Positions 28,442 through 37,266 of a stretch of DNA of 64,000 bases are shown piece after piece. The DNA comes from Acinetobacter nosocomialis. Its GTDB lineage: Bacteria; Pseudomonadota; Gammaproteobacteria; Pseudomonadales; Moraxellaceae. The translations under genes and the position numbers were made by a program. The stretch is from positions 2,914,001 through 2,978,000 of the forward strand of contig CP107049.1 of NCBI GenBank assembly GCA_025736915.1, in the 5' to 3' direction. Numbering within the stretch: position 1 is the stretch's first letter; each line of letters opens with the position of its first letter. The notes under the pieces are model-generated. The model saw nothing but the letters and a program-made list of their open reading frames with translations, ran no database searches and was not told the origin of the DNA.

Positions 28442-29704
28442 CTATTTTTTGATGTCGAGTACAGCTTTAGCTTGAGCATGGTCAATGTCTTTTTCCCAAT
28501 GTGCAATGACTACGGTCGCAACACAATTACCAATTAAATTGGTGCAGGCACGGATAATCCCGATAAACCAATCAACAGACAGTAAAAGTACTAAGCCAAT
28601 TGCAGGTAAGCTTGGAATGACTGAAAGTGTCGCCGCAAGAATCACTAAGGCAGAACCCGGAATACCGTGTGCACCTTTCGATGTAATAAGCGAAACTAAT
28701 AAAATAGCCAGTAAGTCGTGTATGGAGAGATTGATATTGCAGGCCTGTGCAATAAAGATCACCCCTAATGTTAAATAAATTGAAAAGCCGTCTAAGTTAA
28801 AAGAATAACCGGTAGGGATGACCAGACCGACTGTTGAATCTTTAATCCCCAAGTTTTTAAGCTTTTTCATGACTTGAGGGAGAACCGAGTCGGAAGATGC
28901 GGTACCTAAAACAATCGCGAGCTCATCTTTAAAGTAGCCTACAAATTTGAAAATGTTGAGGCCGGTAAGTTTTAGAATTGAACCTAGAACAATCACAACA
29001 AATAAAATGCAGGTTGCATAAAAGAGTAAAACTAAATAACCGAGTTGTAGAAGTGAGTCTGATCCGAATTTTGCAGTGGTATATGCGACTGAACCGAATA
29101 CACCAATTGGAGCTAAACGGATAATCAGTCCCATAATTTTAAAGAAGACTTCAGAGAAAGCTTCAAGTGCCTGACGTACCAGCTCGGCCAAATGTTTAGG
29201 AATTAAGAGTAGCGAGACACCAAACAAAATCGCGATAAGTAAAATCTGTAAAATATCGCCGTTGGCAAAAGCGGCCGTAAATGTTTTCGGAATAATATTG
29301 AGTAAAAAGTCCGAACCTGTATGCATGTCATGAGCACGGTCGGTATAGGTACTTAAATCTTTAGCATCTAAATGATGAATATCGATATTCATCCCGACGC
29401 CCGGTTTAAAGACATAAGCAACAATAATTCCCAAAATTAAAGCAATACTGGTGACCACTTCAAAATAAAGAATCGTTTTTGCACCGACTTTGCCCATTTT
29501 TTTAATGTCATTTGCACCATAGATTCCCAGTACCACCACACAAAATACAATCGGCGCAATCAACATTTTAATGAGCGAAATAAAACCATCACCAAGAGGT
29601 TTTAAAGCTAGGGAGAAATCATGAAAACCAAGACCTACTGCAATACCGAGGAAGAGAGCGCAGAGAACTTGTAGGAATAAACTACGTTTAAGTTTTTGCC
29701 ACAT
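28442..29704 (-). CDS. dicarboxylate/amino acid:cation symporter (DctA-like, DAACS family)
   Basis: Encodes 420 aa, about eight membrane helices plus two re-entrant loops. Typical segments: 'FISLIKMLIAPIVFCVVVLGI' near residue 45, 'LPQVMKKLKNLGIKDS', 'IPTGYSFNLDGFSIYLTLG' and 'SKGAHGIPGSALVILAATL'. The first half is closest in my reading to C4-dicarboxylate carriers (DctA), but glutamate/aspartate cannot be excluded. A single-gene unit divergent from yaeQ. Confidence 0.88.
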   Translation of the reverse strand: MWQKLKRSLFLQVLCALFLGIAVGLGFHDFSLALKPLGDGFISLIKMLIAPIVFCVVVLGIYGANDIKKMGKVGAKTILYFEVVTSIALILGIIVAYVFKPGVGMNIDIHHLDAKDLSTYTDRAHDMHTGSDFLLNIIPKTFTAAFANGDILQILLIAILFGVSLLLIPKHLAELVRQALEAFSEVFFKIMGLIIRLAPIGVFGSVAYTTAKFGSDSLLQLGYLVLLFYATCILFVVIVLGSILKLTGLNIFKFVGYFKDELAIVLGTASSDSVLPQVMKKLKNLGIKDSTVGLVIPTGYSFNLDGFSIYLTLGVIFIAQACNINLSIHDLLAILLVSLITSKGAHGIPGSALVILAATLSVIPSLPAIGLVLLLSVDWFIGIIRACTNLIGNCVATVVIAHWEKDIDHAQAKAVLDIKK

Positions 29705-29894
29705 AAGTCATCAAATCAAAAAGAGAGGAATACAACCCTCTCAAGCAAAAAGCCCGCCAACTTTGAAAGTGCTTAGATGTTTTGGAATAAGATGCAAATT
29801 TAGAGTGAAAGAAGTTTTAGGTTACTGCGTTTTTTCTATAAATTTTTAACTAAAATCGAGTATTCTTAGCGCCAAATTTTTGGACATATCAACT

Positions 29895-30425
29895 ATGGCG
29901 CTTAAAGCAACAATTTATAAAGCGGATCTGAATATTGCCAATATGGATGACCATATTTATGGCGATTATCAATTGACGCTTGCCTTACATCCTTCAGAAA
30001 CTTTAGAACGATTAATGGTTCGTGTTATGGCATTTGCACGTTTTGCCAGTGATAGCCTTGAATTTACCAAAGACCTTTTTGAAACTGATGAGCCTGCACT
30101 TTGGCAAAAAGACTTAACAGGGCAGTTAGAAACCTGGATTGAAGTCGGTTTACCTTCTGAAGATAAAGTGAAAAAAGCCAGTGCCCGTTGTAAAACTGTA
30201 GCAATTGTTGCTTATGGTTCACAAGTCGAAGACTGGTGGAAGAGAAACAGTAAAATTAAAACTTTGAGTAATGTTCAGGTATGGCAAATTGCACCTGAAA
30301 GTACAGCAGAGTTAGAACAGCTTTGTGAACGCACTATGCAGTTACAGTTAAATGTTATGGACACAGAGTGGACTTTGCTTGGTGAAAAGGGCCAAGCAAA
30401 CGTGGTGTGGACACAATTACAGTAA
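29895..30425 (+). CDS. yaeQ: YaeQ family protein
   Basis: Encodes 176 aa (E. coli YaeQ 181). Conserved starts MALKATIYKADLNIANMDDH and YGDYQLTLALHPSETLERLMVR identify the family, which has a PD-(D/E)XK nuclease-like fold; its biological role is not settled. A TTG at 29880 is in frame but the ATG at 29895 matches the family start. Followed 87 bases later by an FKBP gene. Confidence 0.92.
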   Translation: MALKATIYKADLNIANMDDHIYGDYQLTLALHPSETLERLMVRVMAFARFASDSLEFTKDLFETDEPALWQKDLTGQLETWIEVGLPSEDKVKKASARCKTVAIVAYGSQVEDWWKRNSKIKTLSNVQVWQIAPESTAELEQLCERTMQLQLNVMDTEWTLLGEKGQANVVWTQLQ

Positions 30426-30512
30426 AACTGGAAAGCGAAACAAATTTTACAACTTCACTTGCTAGACTAAAGATTGAGTCTGAGCTGTGAATTTAAATGA
30501 AACGGAAATGTT

Positions 30513-30854
30513 ATGATCACTGAATTAGAAATTATCGATTTAAAAGTAGGCGAAGGTAAAGAAGCGGTTAAAGGTGCTTTAATTACCACGCACTATACAG
30601 GGTGGTTAGAAGACGGTACTAAATTCGACTCTTCAATTGACCGCGGAAATTATTTCGAATGTGTCATTGGTACAGGCCGTGTGATTAAAGGTTGGGACCA
30701 AGGCATCATGGGAATGAAAGTGGGCGGAAAACGTAAACTTATTGTTCCTGCGCATTTAGCTTATGGCGAACGCAAAATGGGTAAGGTTATTCCGGCAAAT
30801 TCAAATTTGATTTTTGAAATCGAATTATTTGACGTAAAAACTCGTGATGAGTGA
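30513..30854 (+). CDS. FKBP-type peptidyl-prolyl cis-trans isomerase
   Basis: Encodes 113 aa, a single minimal FKBP domain without signal peptide, so cytoplasmic. Signature parts 'VTTHYTGWLEDGTKFDSS', 'VIKGWDQGIMGMKVGGKRKL', 'IPAHLAYGE' and the closing 'IPANSNLIFEIELFDV' are all present, including the aromatic pocket residues Tyr, Phe, Trp and Tyr. It catalyses proline isomerisation during folding. CGGA precedes the ATG. Confidence 0.95.
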   Translation: MITELEIIDLKVGEGKEAVKGALITTHYTGWLEDGTKFDSSIDRGNYFECVIGTGRVIKGWDQGIMGMKVGGKRKLIVPAHLAYGERKMGKVIPANSNLIFEIELFDVKTRDE

Positions 30855-30982
30855 TATCAAATTCTTTAGGGTTTGATTTTATATATAAGCTTTAAATATA
30901 AATACATTCACTATTTATATTTTAGCTTTTTGAATATTTAAGATTATTTTCAGTTTATTTGATTATAAAGGTGAACTGAAAA

Positions 30983-31049
30983 ACTGTTCTTTTGGAACAG
31001 TCTGAACCTAAGGGCTAAATTGACATAAGGTTTAGTTCTTAAGTTTAAA
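30983..31049 (+). promoter_or_regulatory. candidate pga promoter and upstream hairpin
   Basis: A perfect hairpin ACTGTTC-TTTTG-GAACAGT (30983-31001) lies just before a possible sigma-70 promoter with -35 TTGACA at 31020-31025 and a weak -10 TTTAAA at 31044-31049, spacing 18. Plausible for the pgaBCD transcript that starts at 31091; not proof. Confidence 0.35.
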
Positions 31050-31090
31050 TTTCACATAAATAATCTATATTGCTATTGAGACGCTATTTC

Positions 31091-33085
31091 ATGATTACCC
31101 GTTTTGCATCTCCTTTGTTGAATCTAACGCTTGGCTTGGCTTTAGCAGGCTTGTCAGGTATGGCATTAGCTAAGCCTCCTAAAATAGATGCTTCAGAACT
31201 TACTGTTATTGGCTATCATGAAATTACCGATACTAAAAATGCCTTAATTCCTCAATATGCAGTGACCACGAAACAATTTAGTGAGCATATTGATTGGCTG
31301 CAAAAAAACGGTTTCCATTTTATTACTGTAGATCAGTTGATTCGTGCTCATCAGGGCAAAACTGCACTGCCGACCAAGCCAGTTTTATTAACTGTAGATG
31401 ATGGTTATCAGTCTTTTTATCAAAATGCCTATCCAGTGATTAAGGCTAAAAAAATCCCGGTAGTACTTGCTGTTGTTGGTTCATGGTTAGAGCCTAAAGC
31501 AAGTCAGAAAGTTGATTTTTCTGGCGAAGAAATTTCACGTGATAAAATCTTAAGCTGGCCTGAACTTAAAGAAATGCAAGACAGCGGTTTTGTTGAAATT
31601 GCAAGCCATAGTTATCATTTACACCGTGGTATTACAGGCAACCCGCAAGGAAACTCTGAACCTGCGGCAACGACTCGTTTTTATGACGTAAAAACTAAAA
31701 CGTATGAAAACGACAGCCAATATCAGGCCCGAATTTATAACGATTTAAAAAAGAATAATCAGTTGCTTAAAGAACATGGTATACGTTCACCACGTATTAT
31801 GGTGTGGCCATATGGTCGCTATAATATGCAAACTGTTCAAATTGCTAAAAAGCTTGGTATGCCAATTACCATCACACTTGATGATGGAGCAGATCACGCT
31901 AAACAGTCTCTACAAAATATGAGTCGTATTTTGGTAGAGGGCGGAATGAGCACAAATGATTTAGCTCAAGAGATTAAAAACCGTGAGTTAAATTTAACGG
32001 ATAATAATCGCCCGCAAAAAATCATGCATGTGGATCTCGACTATATCTATGATCCAGACCCGCAACAGCAAGAGCGTAATTTAGGTAATTTACTCGACCG
32101 TATTAATGCAATGGGCGTAAATACAGTTTATTTGCAGGCTTTCTCTGATGCAGATGCGAATGGTTCTGCCGATATGGTATACTTCCCAAATCGACATATT
32201 CCTATGCGTGCTGATTTATTTAACCGTGTTGCATGGCAAATTCAAACACGTACTCCTGTAAGCCGTATTTATGCGTGGATGCCATTATTGGCATGGGAAC
32301 TACCAAAAACTGATCCTGTATCAAAAGATTTGGTTGTAACCCAACAGGATAAAACGGGTGGACACCTTAATATGGGATACATTCGTTTAAGTCCTTTTTC
32401 ACCTGAAGCGCGTCAAACTATCCGTGAAATATATCAAGACTTAGCGAAGTCATCGTCTTTCAATGGAATTTTATTCCATGACGATGTGACACTGTCTGAT
32501 TATGAAGATGCAAGCCCCGATGCTCTAAAAGCTTATGCAAAACAAGGCTTACCAACAGACTTGGCAAAAATTCGTGCAAATGACGAAGATTTGCAAAAGT
32601 GGACTGCATACAAAACCAGATATTTAGATGATTTTGCGATGCAGCTTGTGGATCAGGTTCGTCAATATGAGCCATTCCTGTTAACAGCACGTAATTTATA
32701 TGCGCAAGTGGCTTTAAAACCATATGCGGAAAATTGGTACTCTCAGTCACTTGAAGAGTCATTAAACCGTTATGATTTTACTGCTATTATGGCGATGCCT
32801 TATATGGAGCAAGTGAAAAACTCAGATCAATTCTATAAAGATATGGTTGATCGTGTTAAGCAATATCCAAATGGCATTAAGAAAACAGTTTTTGAGCTAC
32901 AGGCAACGAACTGGCGTAATAACGAAAAGGTACCTTCAACTGAAATGGCTGCGACGATTCATTCTCTCTATGAACAAGGTGTAATGCATGTCGGATATTA
33001 CCCTGATGACCCAATTAAAGATCATCCGGATGTGAACGTGATGCATAAAGCATTTGCTGAAAAATCATCTCGTCTTGTGCCGTAG
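31091..33085 (+). CDS. pgaB: poly-beta-1,6-N-acetylglucosamine N-deacetylase
   Basis: Encodes 664 aa. An N-terminal signal peptide ends ALA|KPP near residue 27 without a lipobox, unlike E. coli PgaB, which is a lipoprotein. The first domain is a NodB-type deacetylase with metal Asp (TVDDGYQSF, Asp103-104) and His173/His178 (ASHSYHLHRG). The second, from about residue 315, is the GH153-type glycoside hydrolase domain ('MHVDLDYIYDPD', 'GILFHDDVTLSDYED') that binds or cuts PNAG. It partially deacetylates the biofilm polysaccharide so it can be exported. First gene of pgaBCD; the export porin gene pgaA is not beside it. Confidence 0.93.
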   Translation: MITRFASPLLNLTLGLALAGLSGMALAKPPKIDASELTVIGYHEITDTKNALIPQYAVTTKQFSEHIDWLQKNGFHFITVDQLIRAHQGKTALPTKPVLLTVDDGYQSFYQNAYPVIKAKKIPVVLAVVGSWLEPKASQKVDFSGEEISRDKILSWPELKEMQDSGFVEIASHSYHLHRGITGNPQGNSEPAATTRFYDVKTKTYENDSQYQARIYNDLKKNNQLLKEHGIRSPRIMVWPYGRYNMQTVQIAKKLGMPITITLDDGADHAKQSLQNMSRILVEGGMSTNDLAQEIKNRELNLTDNNRPQKIMHVDLDYIYDPDPQQQERNLGNLLDRINAMGVNTVYLQAFSDADANGSADMVYFPNRHIPMRADLFNRVAWQIQTRTPVSRIYAWMPLLAWELPKTDPVSKDLVVTQQDKTGGHLNMGYIRLSPFSPEARQTIREIYQDLAKSSSFNGILFHDDVTLSDYEDASPDALKAYAKQGLPTDLAKIRANDEDLQKWTAYKTRYLDDFAMQLVDQVRQYEPFLLTARNLYAQVALKPYAENWYSQSLEESLNRYDFTAIMAMPYMEQVKNSDQFYKDMVDRVKQYPNGIKKTVFELQATNWRNNEKVPSTEMAATIHSLYEQGVMHVGYYPDDPIKDHPDVNVMHKAFAEKSSRLVP

Positions 33086-33098
33086 TCGAGGCTGAAAC

Positions 33099-34355
33099 AT
33101 GACAATCTTTGCTGCAATATGGTCGCACGCCCTAAAATTCGTTTTTTATTATCCATTGTTTATGTCATATCTATGGATGATAGGTGCGGTCATTTTCTAT
33201 TGGAAGGAACGTAAGGCTCCACCTTACGATCAACCAGCTCCATTAGAAAGCTATCCGAAAGTTGCTGTACTTATTCCTTGCTTTAACGAAGGCGATAACG
33301 CAGAGGAAACCATTAGCCATGCTTTAAAACTGGACTATCCTAATTTTGAAGTGATTGCGATTAATGATGGCAGTTCGGATAATACGGGTGAAGTGCTGGA
33401 CCGTTTAGCTGAACAATACGAAAAGCTTCGTGTTGTTCACCTTGCACAAAACCAAGGTAAAGCAATGGGCCTACAGGCAGGCAGCCTGATGACCGATGCC
33501 GAGTTTTTAATTGGTATCGATGGCGATGCTTTGCTTGACCCGCATGCAGCGAAATGGATGATTCGTCATTTTCTTCAGAACCCAACAGTTGCAGCCGTAA
33601 CTGGAAACCCACGTATTCGTACGCGTTCAACTTTGTTAGGACGTATTCAAGTCGGTGAGTTTTCTTCGATTGTGGGAATGATCAAACGTGCACAGCGTAC
33701 ATTTGGTCGTTTGTTTACGGTGTCTGGTGTAATTACCGCTTTCCGTAAAAGTGCTGTTCACCAAGTCGATTATTGGTCTCCAAATATGTTGACCGAAGAC
33801 ATCGACATTACTTGGAAATTGCAGCGTGCAGGCTGGGACATTCGTTTTGAACCGAATGCCTTGGTCTGGATTTTAATGCCTGAAACCTTAAACGGTTTGT
33901 GGAAACAGCGTTTACGTTGGGCAATGGGTGGAGCACAGGTTTTAATTAAAAACATTGATGTGTTCACCAAACCAAAATTGAATTTTTTATGGCCTCTCAT
34001 GTTTGAGCTTTGCTTAACTTTAGTCTGGTCATATTTAATGCTGGCAATGGCTGTGTTGTGGTTGGTACATTTTATTTTACCAGTCCCTGCTTTAGCCGTT
34101 GTGAGTTCCCCATTTTTACCGTATGGTAGCGGTATTTTATTGGGGGCAACCTGTCTAATTCAGTTTGCTTTAAGCAAATGGATGGATAGTCGCTATGAAC
34201 CGCATCTAGGAAAAAACTATTTCTGGATGATCTGGTATCCATTGGTCTTTTGGCTAATCACCATTTCGGCAACCATTGTGGCATTTCCAAAAGTCTTACG
34301 ACGTGGAGATGAGAAACGAGCACGTTGGGTGAGCCCGGATCGGGGCATTCGTTAG
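33099..34355 (+). CDS. pgaC: poly-beta-1,6-N-acetylglucosamine synthase
   Basis: Encodes 418 aa, a processive GT2 glycosyltransferase of the inner membrane. Visible: first membrane helix about 13-33, nucleotide-sugar Asp90 (AINDGSSDN), DGD at 141-143, the acceptor-site TED (232-234), QRLRW (270-274), and C-terminal membrane helices. It polymerises UDP-GlcNAc into PNAG, normally with PgaD and c-di-GMP control. Thirteen bases after pgaB. Confidence 0.95.
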   Translation: MTIFAAIWSHALKFVFYYPLFMSYLWMIGAVIFYWKERKAPPYDQPAPLESYPKVAVLIPCFNEGDNAEETISHALKLDYPNFEVIAINDGSSDNTGEVLDRLAEQYEKLRVVHLAQNQGKAMGLQAGSLMTDAEFLIGIDGDALLDPHAAKWMIRHFLQNPTVAAVTGNPRIRTRSTLLGRIQVGEFSSIVGMIKRAQRTFGRLFTVSGVITAFRKSAVHQVDYWSPNMLTEDIDITWKLQRAGWDIRFEPNALVWILMPETLNGLWKQRLRWAMGGAQVLIKNIDVFTKPKLNFLWPLMFELCLTLVWSYLMLAMAVLWLVHFILPVPALAVVSSPFLPYGSGILLGATCLIQFALSKWMDSRYEPHLGKNYFWMIWYPLVFWLITISATIVAFPKVLRRGDEKRARWVSPDRGIR

Positions 34356-34440
34356 ATGAAATGCAAGAGTCATGAGATTTTAAAGATCGTGCTGTATTGA
34401 TGTCTGGGGAAAACCGCAGCACTTCGTTAGGTAAAGAGAA

Positions 34441-34860
34441 ATGAAGACAAATTCGTTGATTATTGATTTACGTCGTCAATTACCATGGCACAAACGCTAT
34501 GTTTCTACAACAAGCACAGCCATGATGTGGGGCGGTTGGTTGTTGTTGTGGCGTCCGTTCGTGTTTGTATGGCTATTGGTTGAACTACAAAAAACACATT
34601 TGGTACACCGTTTATTTAGTGCCTTTGGTGTGGGAATTGAGCATGGCTTTACAGCACTTATTGCTTGTGCAATTGGTTTGTTGCTATGGAGTCATGTATT
34701 GCCTGAACGCCGTGTTGAGGGGAGTGCACTTAACATGAAACAGACAGATGATTATGCACGCTACTTTGATTTGCCAGAGCAAGAAATTGAACAGGGCCGT
34801 AGCCAAAAAATTACGGTCGTTCACCATGATGAATTTGGTAAAATTGTTAGAGTTGAATAA
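34441..34860 (+). CDS. pgaD: PNAG synthesis accessory protein PgaD
   Basis: Encodes 139 aa with two transmembrane helices (about 25-45 and 62-82) and a short cytoplasmic tail ending 'KITVVHHDEFGKIVRVE'. The family is small and poorly conserved; identification relies on topology plus position right after pgaC. PgaD partners PgaC in c-di-GMP-dependent polymer synthesis. AAAGAG precedes the ATG. A strong terminator follows 15 bases after the stop. Confidence 0.85.
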   Translation: MKTNSLIIDLRRQLPWHKRYVSTTSTAMMWGGWLLLWRPFVFVWLLVELQKTHLVHRLFSAFGVGIEHGFTALIACAIGLLLWSHVLPERRVEGSALNMKQTDDYARYFDLPEQEIEQGRSQKITVVHHDEFGKIVRVE

Positions 34861-34875
34861 ACCTAATAAATAAAA

Positions 34876-34906
34876 AAGAAAGCCCACATGATGTGGGCTT
34901 TCTTTT
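34876..34906. terminator. intrinsic terminator after pgaD
   Basis: Stem AAGAAAGCCCACAT / ATGTGGGCTTTCTT, closely packed, then TTT. Also reads as a terminator in the opposite direction. Confidence 0.9.
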
Positions 34907-34965
34907 TGCATATATGCTTAGAGAGTAATAAGTTTTAAACCGCGAAGTATAAGTTTGAGTAGGTT

Positions 34966-35754
34966 TTATTTACCTTTAAAAACAGGCGGTCTTTTTTGCA
35001 ACATGGCAAACACACCTTCTTGAACATCTTCTGTGGTGAGTAAAGGCTGAAGATGGCTCTGTAATTGGCTAAAAGCAGTTTCATAACCTTCATTAATGGC
35101 TTCACGGGCAGAAGCGAGGGTCGCTTTTACAGCAAGTGGTGCAGCTTGCGCGATATTTTCAGCCAGTTCTATTGCACGTTTAAGCTCCGTACCTTCTGAG
35201 CAAACTTCTGTAATCAGGTTCATATCAAAGGCGGTTTTTGCATCAAAAGAGTCACCTGTAAGCAAATAACGCATCGCTTTGGCCCAACCTGCTGCCTGAG
35301 TAAAGCGGGCAGTTGCACCGCCAAAGGGTAAGATGCCACGTTGGACTTCCATTTGCGCAAACTGAGTATTTTCACTCGCAATTGCAATATCTGCATTAAG
35401 AAATAGTTCTATGCCAGCTGTATAGCAATAACCTTGTACGGCTACAATTAATGGTTTACTTAGTTTTCGGCCAACTGTACCCCACGGGTTAATTTCTTCA
35501 TGACTAAAATCAAAAATACCTGTAGCAAGCTTAGGTTGTAACTCAACTAAATCTAAACCCGCCGTAAAATGGTCACCATGTGCAAAAATAATTGCACAGC
35601 GCAGAGCATCATTATTTTCATATTCGGTCAGTGCTAGTGATAAGTCTTTAATGAGGTGGCTATCAAAGGCATTGCGTTTTGCTGCCCGATCTAGACCAAT
35701 TAAAAAAATATGTCCTCGAGTTTCACGGCTGACTTTCCCTTCTTGATTTGACAT
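34966..35754 (-). CDS. enoyl-CoA hydratase/isomerase (crotonase) family
   Basis: Encodes 262 aa. Oxyanion-hole segments 'AIIFAHGDHFTAGLDL' and 'VQGYCYTAGIELFLNADI' are typical crotonase motifs. In the active-site region the sequence is 'MEVQRGILPFGGATARF', so one of the two Glu residues of true enoyl-CoA hydratases appears replaced, and it may act as an isomerase, dehydratase or hydrolase. It is a lone gene, not in a fatty-acid operon, so the substrate is unknown. Confidence 0.85.
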   Translation of the reverse strand: MSNQEGKVSRETRGHIFLIGLDRAAKRNAFDSHLIKDLSLALTEYENNDALRCAIIFAHGDHFTAGLDLVELQPKLATGIFDFSHEEINPWGTVGRKLSKPLIVAVQGYCYTAGIELFLNADIAIASENTQFAQMEVQRGILPFGGATARFTQAAGWAKAMRYLLTGDSFDAKTAFDMNLITEVCSEGTELKRAIELAENIAQAAPLAVKATLASAREAINEGYETAFSQLQSHLQPLLTTEDVQEGVFAMLQKRPPVFKGK

Positions 35755-35913
35755 ATTCTCACGCTCTTTATTTGTCTTTAATTATCTTTTAAACAATCAT
35801 TTAAAAACGATCAAATACAATTTGTTGATGACTTGGTAAGTGAAAATAAGATGATGCTGTAAATATGAGTTAAAAGTGCAACCTGACTCATAGATGAGCC
35901 AAGTTGTATATGT

Positions 35914-36858
35914 TTAGGCAGAGCGCCTTGAATACATCAATAGCCCTAGACACAACATGATTAAACCTAAAACTAGATGTGAGCTAAGGTGTTCATGGTT
36001 GAACCATGTTCCCCAAAAGGTGGCTAAAACAGGGGTGATAATTGTAATAAGCAGTACCGTCGTCGGCTGTAGTACCTTAATGAGCTGATAATAAAAAATC
36101 ATGGCAAGTACAGAAGAAAAGACAGCACTATAGAAGACCGCGAGTGAAATTTTCAGACTTGGAAATTCAGTTGGAAGATGTGACCAGAAGAAAGGCAACA
36201 AGCATACATAACCCACCCACGAGACAAGGCTAGAACCCGTCATTTGTATAATGGGATGAATATGCGCTCCGACAGATTTTACGGCAAAAGTCGACAATAC
36301 ATAAAACAGCATAGCGATCAGCTCTAGCATAATACCAATACTGTTGAGCTGAAAACCTGATGAAGATAGCCCTAATGTAAAACTCATCCCGACAAGAGCA
36401 ATACCGAGACCAAGCCACTGCCATGATGAAAAACGCTCGTGTCCTAATACAAAGGAGCTAATGAGCCCAGATACTAAAGGAGAGATGCCGTAAATAATTG
36501 AAATAATGGCCGAAGGAACTTTATCTGCACCCATATAGCAAAAAGCCATGGAACCAAATAAACCAATGGCTCCTGCACAGTAGCTTAAAATTGCTTTTTT
36601 ACTAAAGATCAGTTTTAAACGGAAAAATTTTAAACACAGCAAGGCAATCGGAATAGCGATGCTAAAGCGAAGGAATAACCCCCATGCCCAGTGAAGTTCT
36701 TGTACTGTCCAGACAGCGGCGAGTGGTGTAAGCGACCAAATAACAATGACCGCAATAAATTGGCCGGCTGTAGCGAGTCGAGTCGGAGATGACGGTAATG
36801 CTACAGCCGGCTGAATCTGCGGGCTGGACGTACTCTGTTGTTCAAATAAAGGCTTCAT
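35914..36858 (-). CDS. EamA-family (DMT superfamily) transporter
   Basis: Encodes 314 aa with ten membrane helices in two EamA repeats ('GQFIAVIVIWSLTPLAAV' at the start of the first, 'LVLGLIMLCLGLLMYSR' at the end of the second). Such proteins export amino acids or other metabolites; the substrate cannot be assigned. Two earlier ATGs exist, but the one at 36858 has GGAG eight bases upstream. A terminator hairpin stands 45 bases upstream of this start, as discussed under the leader region. Confidence 0.88.
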   Translation of the reverse strand: MKPLFEQQSTSSPQIQPAVALPSSPTRLATAGQFIAVIVIWSLTPLAAVWTVQELHWAWGLFLRFSIAIPIALLCLKFFRLKLIFSKKAILSYCAGAIGLFGSMAFCYMGADKVPSAIISIIYGISPLVSGLISSFVLGHERFSSWQWLGLGIALVGMSFTLGLSSSGFQLNSIGIMLELIAMLFYVLSTFAVKSVGAHIHPIIQMTGSSLVSWVGYVCLLPFFWSHLPTEFPSLKISLAVFYSAVFSSVLAMIFYYQLIKVLQPTTVLLITIITPVLATFWGTWFNHEHLSSHLVLGLIMLCLGLLMYSRRSA

Positions 36859-36902
36859 ATAAAGCTCCATAAAGTGATGTTTTTTAGGATGAACGAACAT
36901 AA

Positions 36903-36931
36903 AAAAAAGCCGCGTTTTATGGCGGCTTTTT
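36903..36931 (-). terminator. terminator in the leader of the EamA gene
   Basis: Stem AAAAGCCGC / GCGGCTTTT with an eight-base loop. Minus-strand RNA has the stem followed by U7-8, so it ends leftward transcription just before the EamA gene. Either an attenuator for that gene or the old terminator of a deleted gene to its right. Confidence 0.8.
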
Positions 36932-36980
36932 AAGAAAAATCAGAGAATATATTATGTAATTAAATTCTTGATTTTTTTAT

Positions 36981-37061
36981 TTAAAGCGCCAAATTGTCCA
37001 AAACAAGGACGTCGCCAAATGACCACACAGAACTTAATCTCTGGGGCGTAGAATTGACGCG
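36981..37061 (-). pseudogene. possible remnant of a TauD/SyrP-like dioxygenase gene
   Basis: A minus-strand frame of about 26 codons reads ...SSVWSFGDVLVLDNLAL then stops. 'W.xGDVLVLDN' is the segment that precedes the iron-ligand His-Gly-Arg in TauD/clavaminate-synthase-like oxygenases, but here the HGR and the rest are absent and a stop lies upstream. So it is at most a decayed fragment. The nearby leftward terminator fits such a lost gene. A chance match over so short a stretch is possible. Confidence 0.3.
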
Positions 37062-37266
37062 CTAGACAATAATGGGCTTTAGATAAAAACATGATAAGTA
37101 TATTAAAAATATAGATGATATTTTTATAACATATAAATAGAAAAGTACAAATTAGATTCAAGCGTGGAATATAGATTTTTTTGAATACGTTAAATTAGTT
37201 GTTTGCTTAGGCCCATATTTTTCTCATAATACCTCGTCAAATTGATCTCAATAAGCAGCTGCTCTT

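Larger units (their letters stand above)
36859..37266. other. 408-base region between the EamA and pnuC genes
   Basis: It contains the hairpin at 36903-36931, a gene remnant candidate (36981-37061), and on the minus strand repeated TTTGGCG segments around a GTCC/GGAC hairpin. A 69-codon minus frame (36952-37161) is open but is compositionally poor (Ile/Phe/Lys) and lacks a ribosome binding site; I do not call it a gene. The pnuC promoter should be in the right-hand 100 bases. Confidence 0.5.

Noticed and set aside
36952..37161. 69-codon minus-strand frame between EamA and pnuC genes
   Set aside because: Poor composition and no ribosome binding site; the region is better explained by a gene scar or leader RNA.
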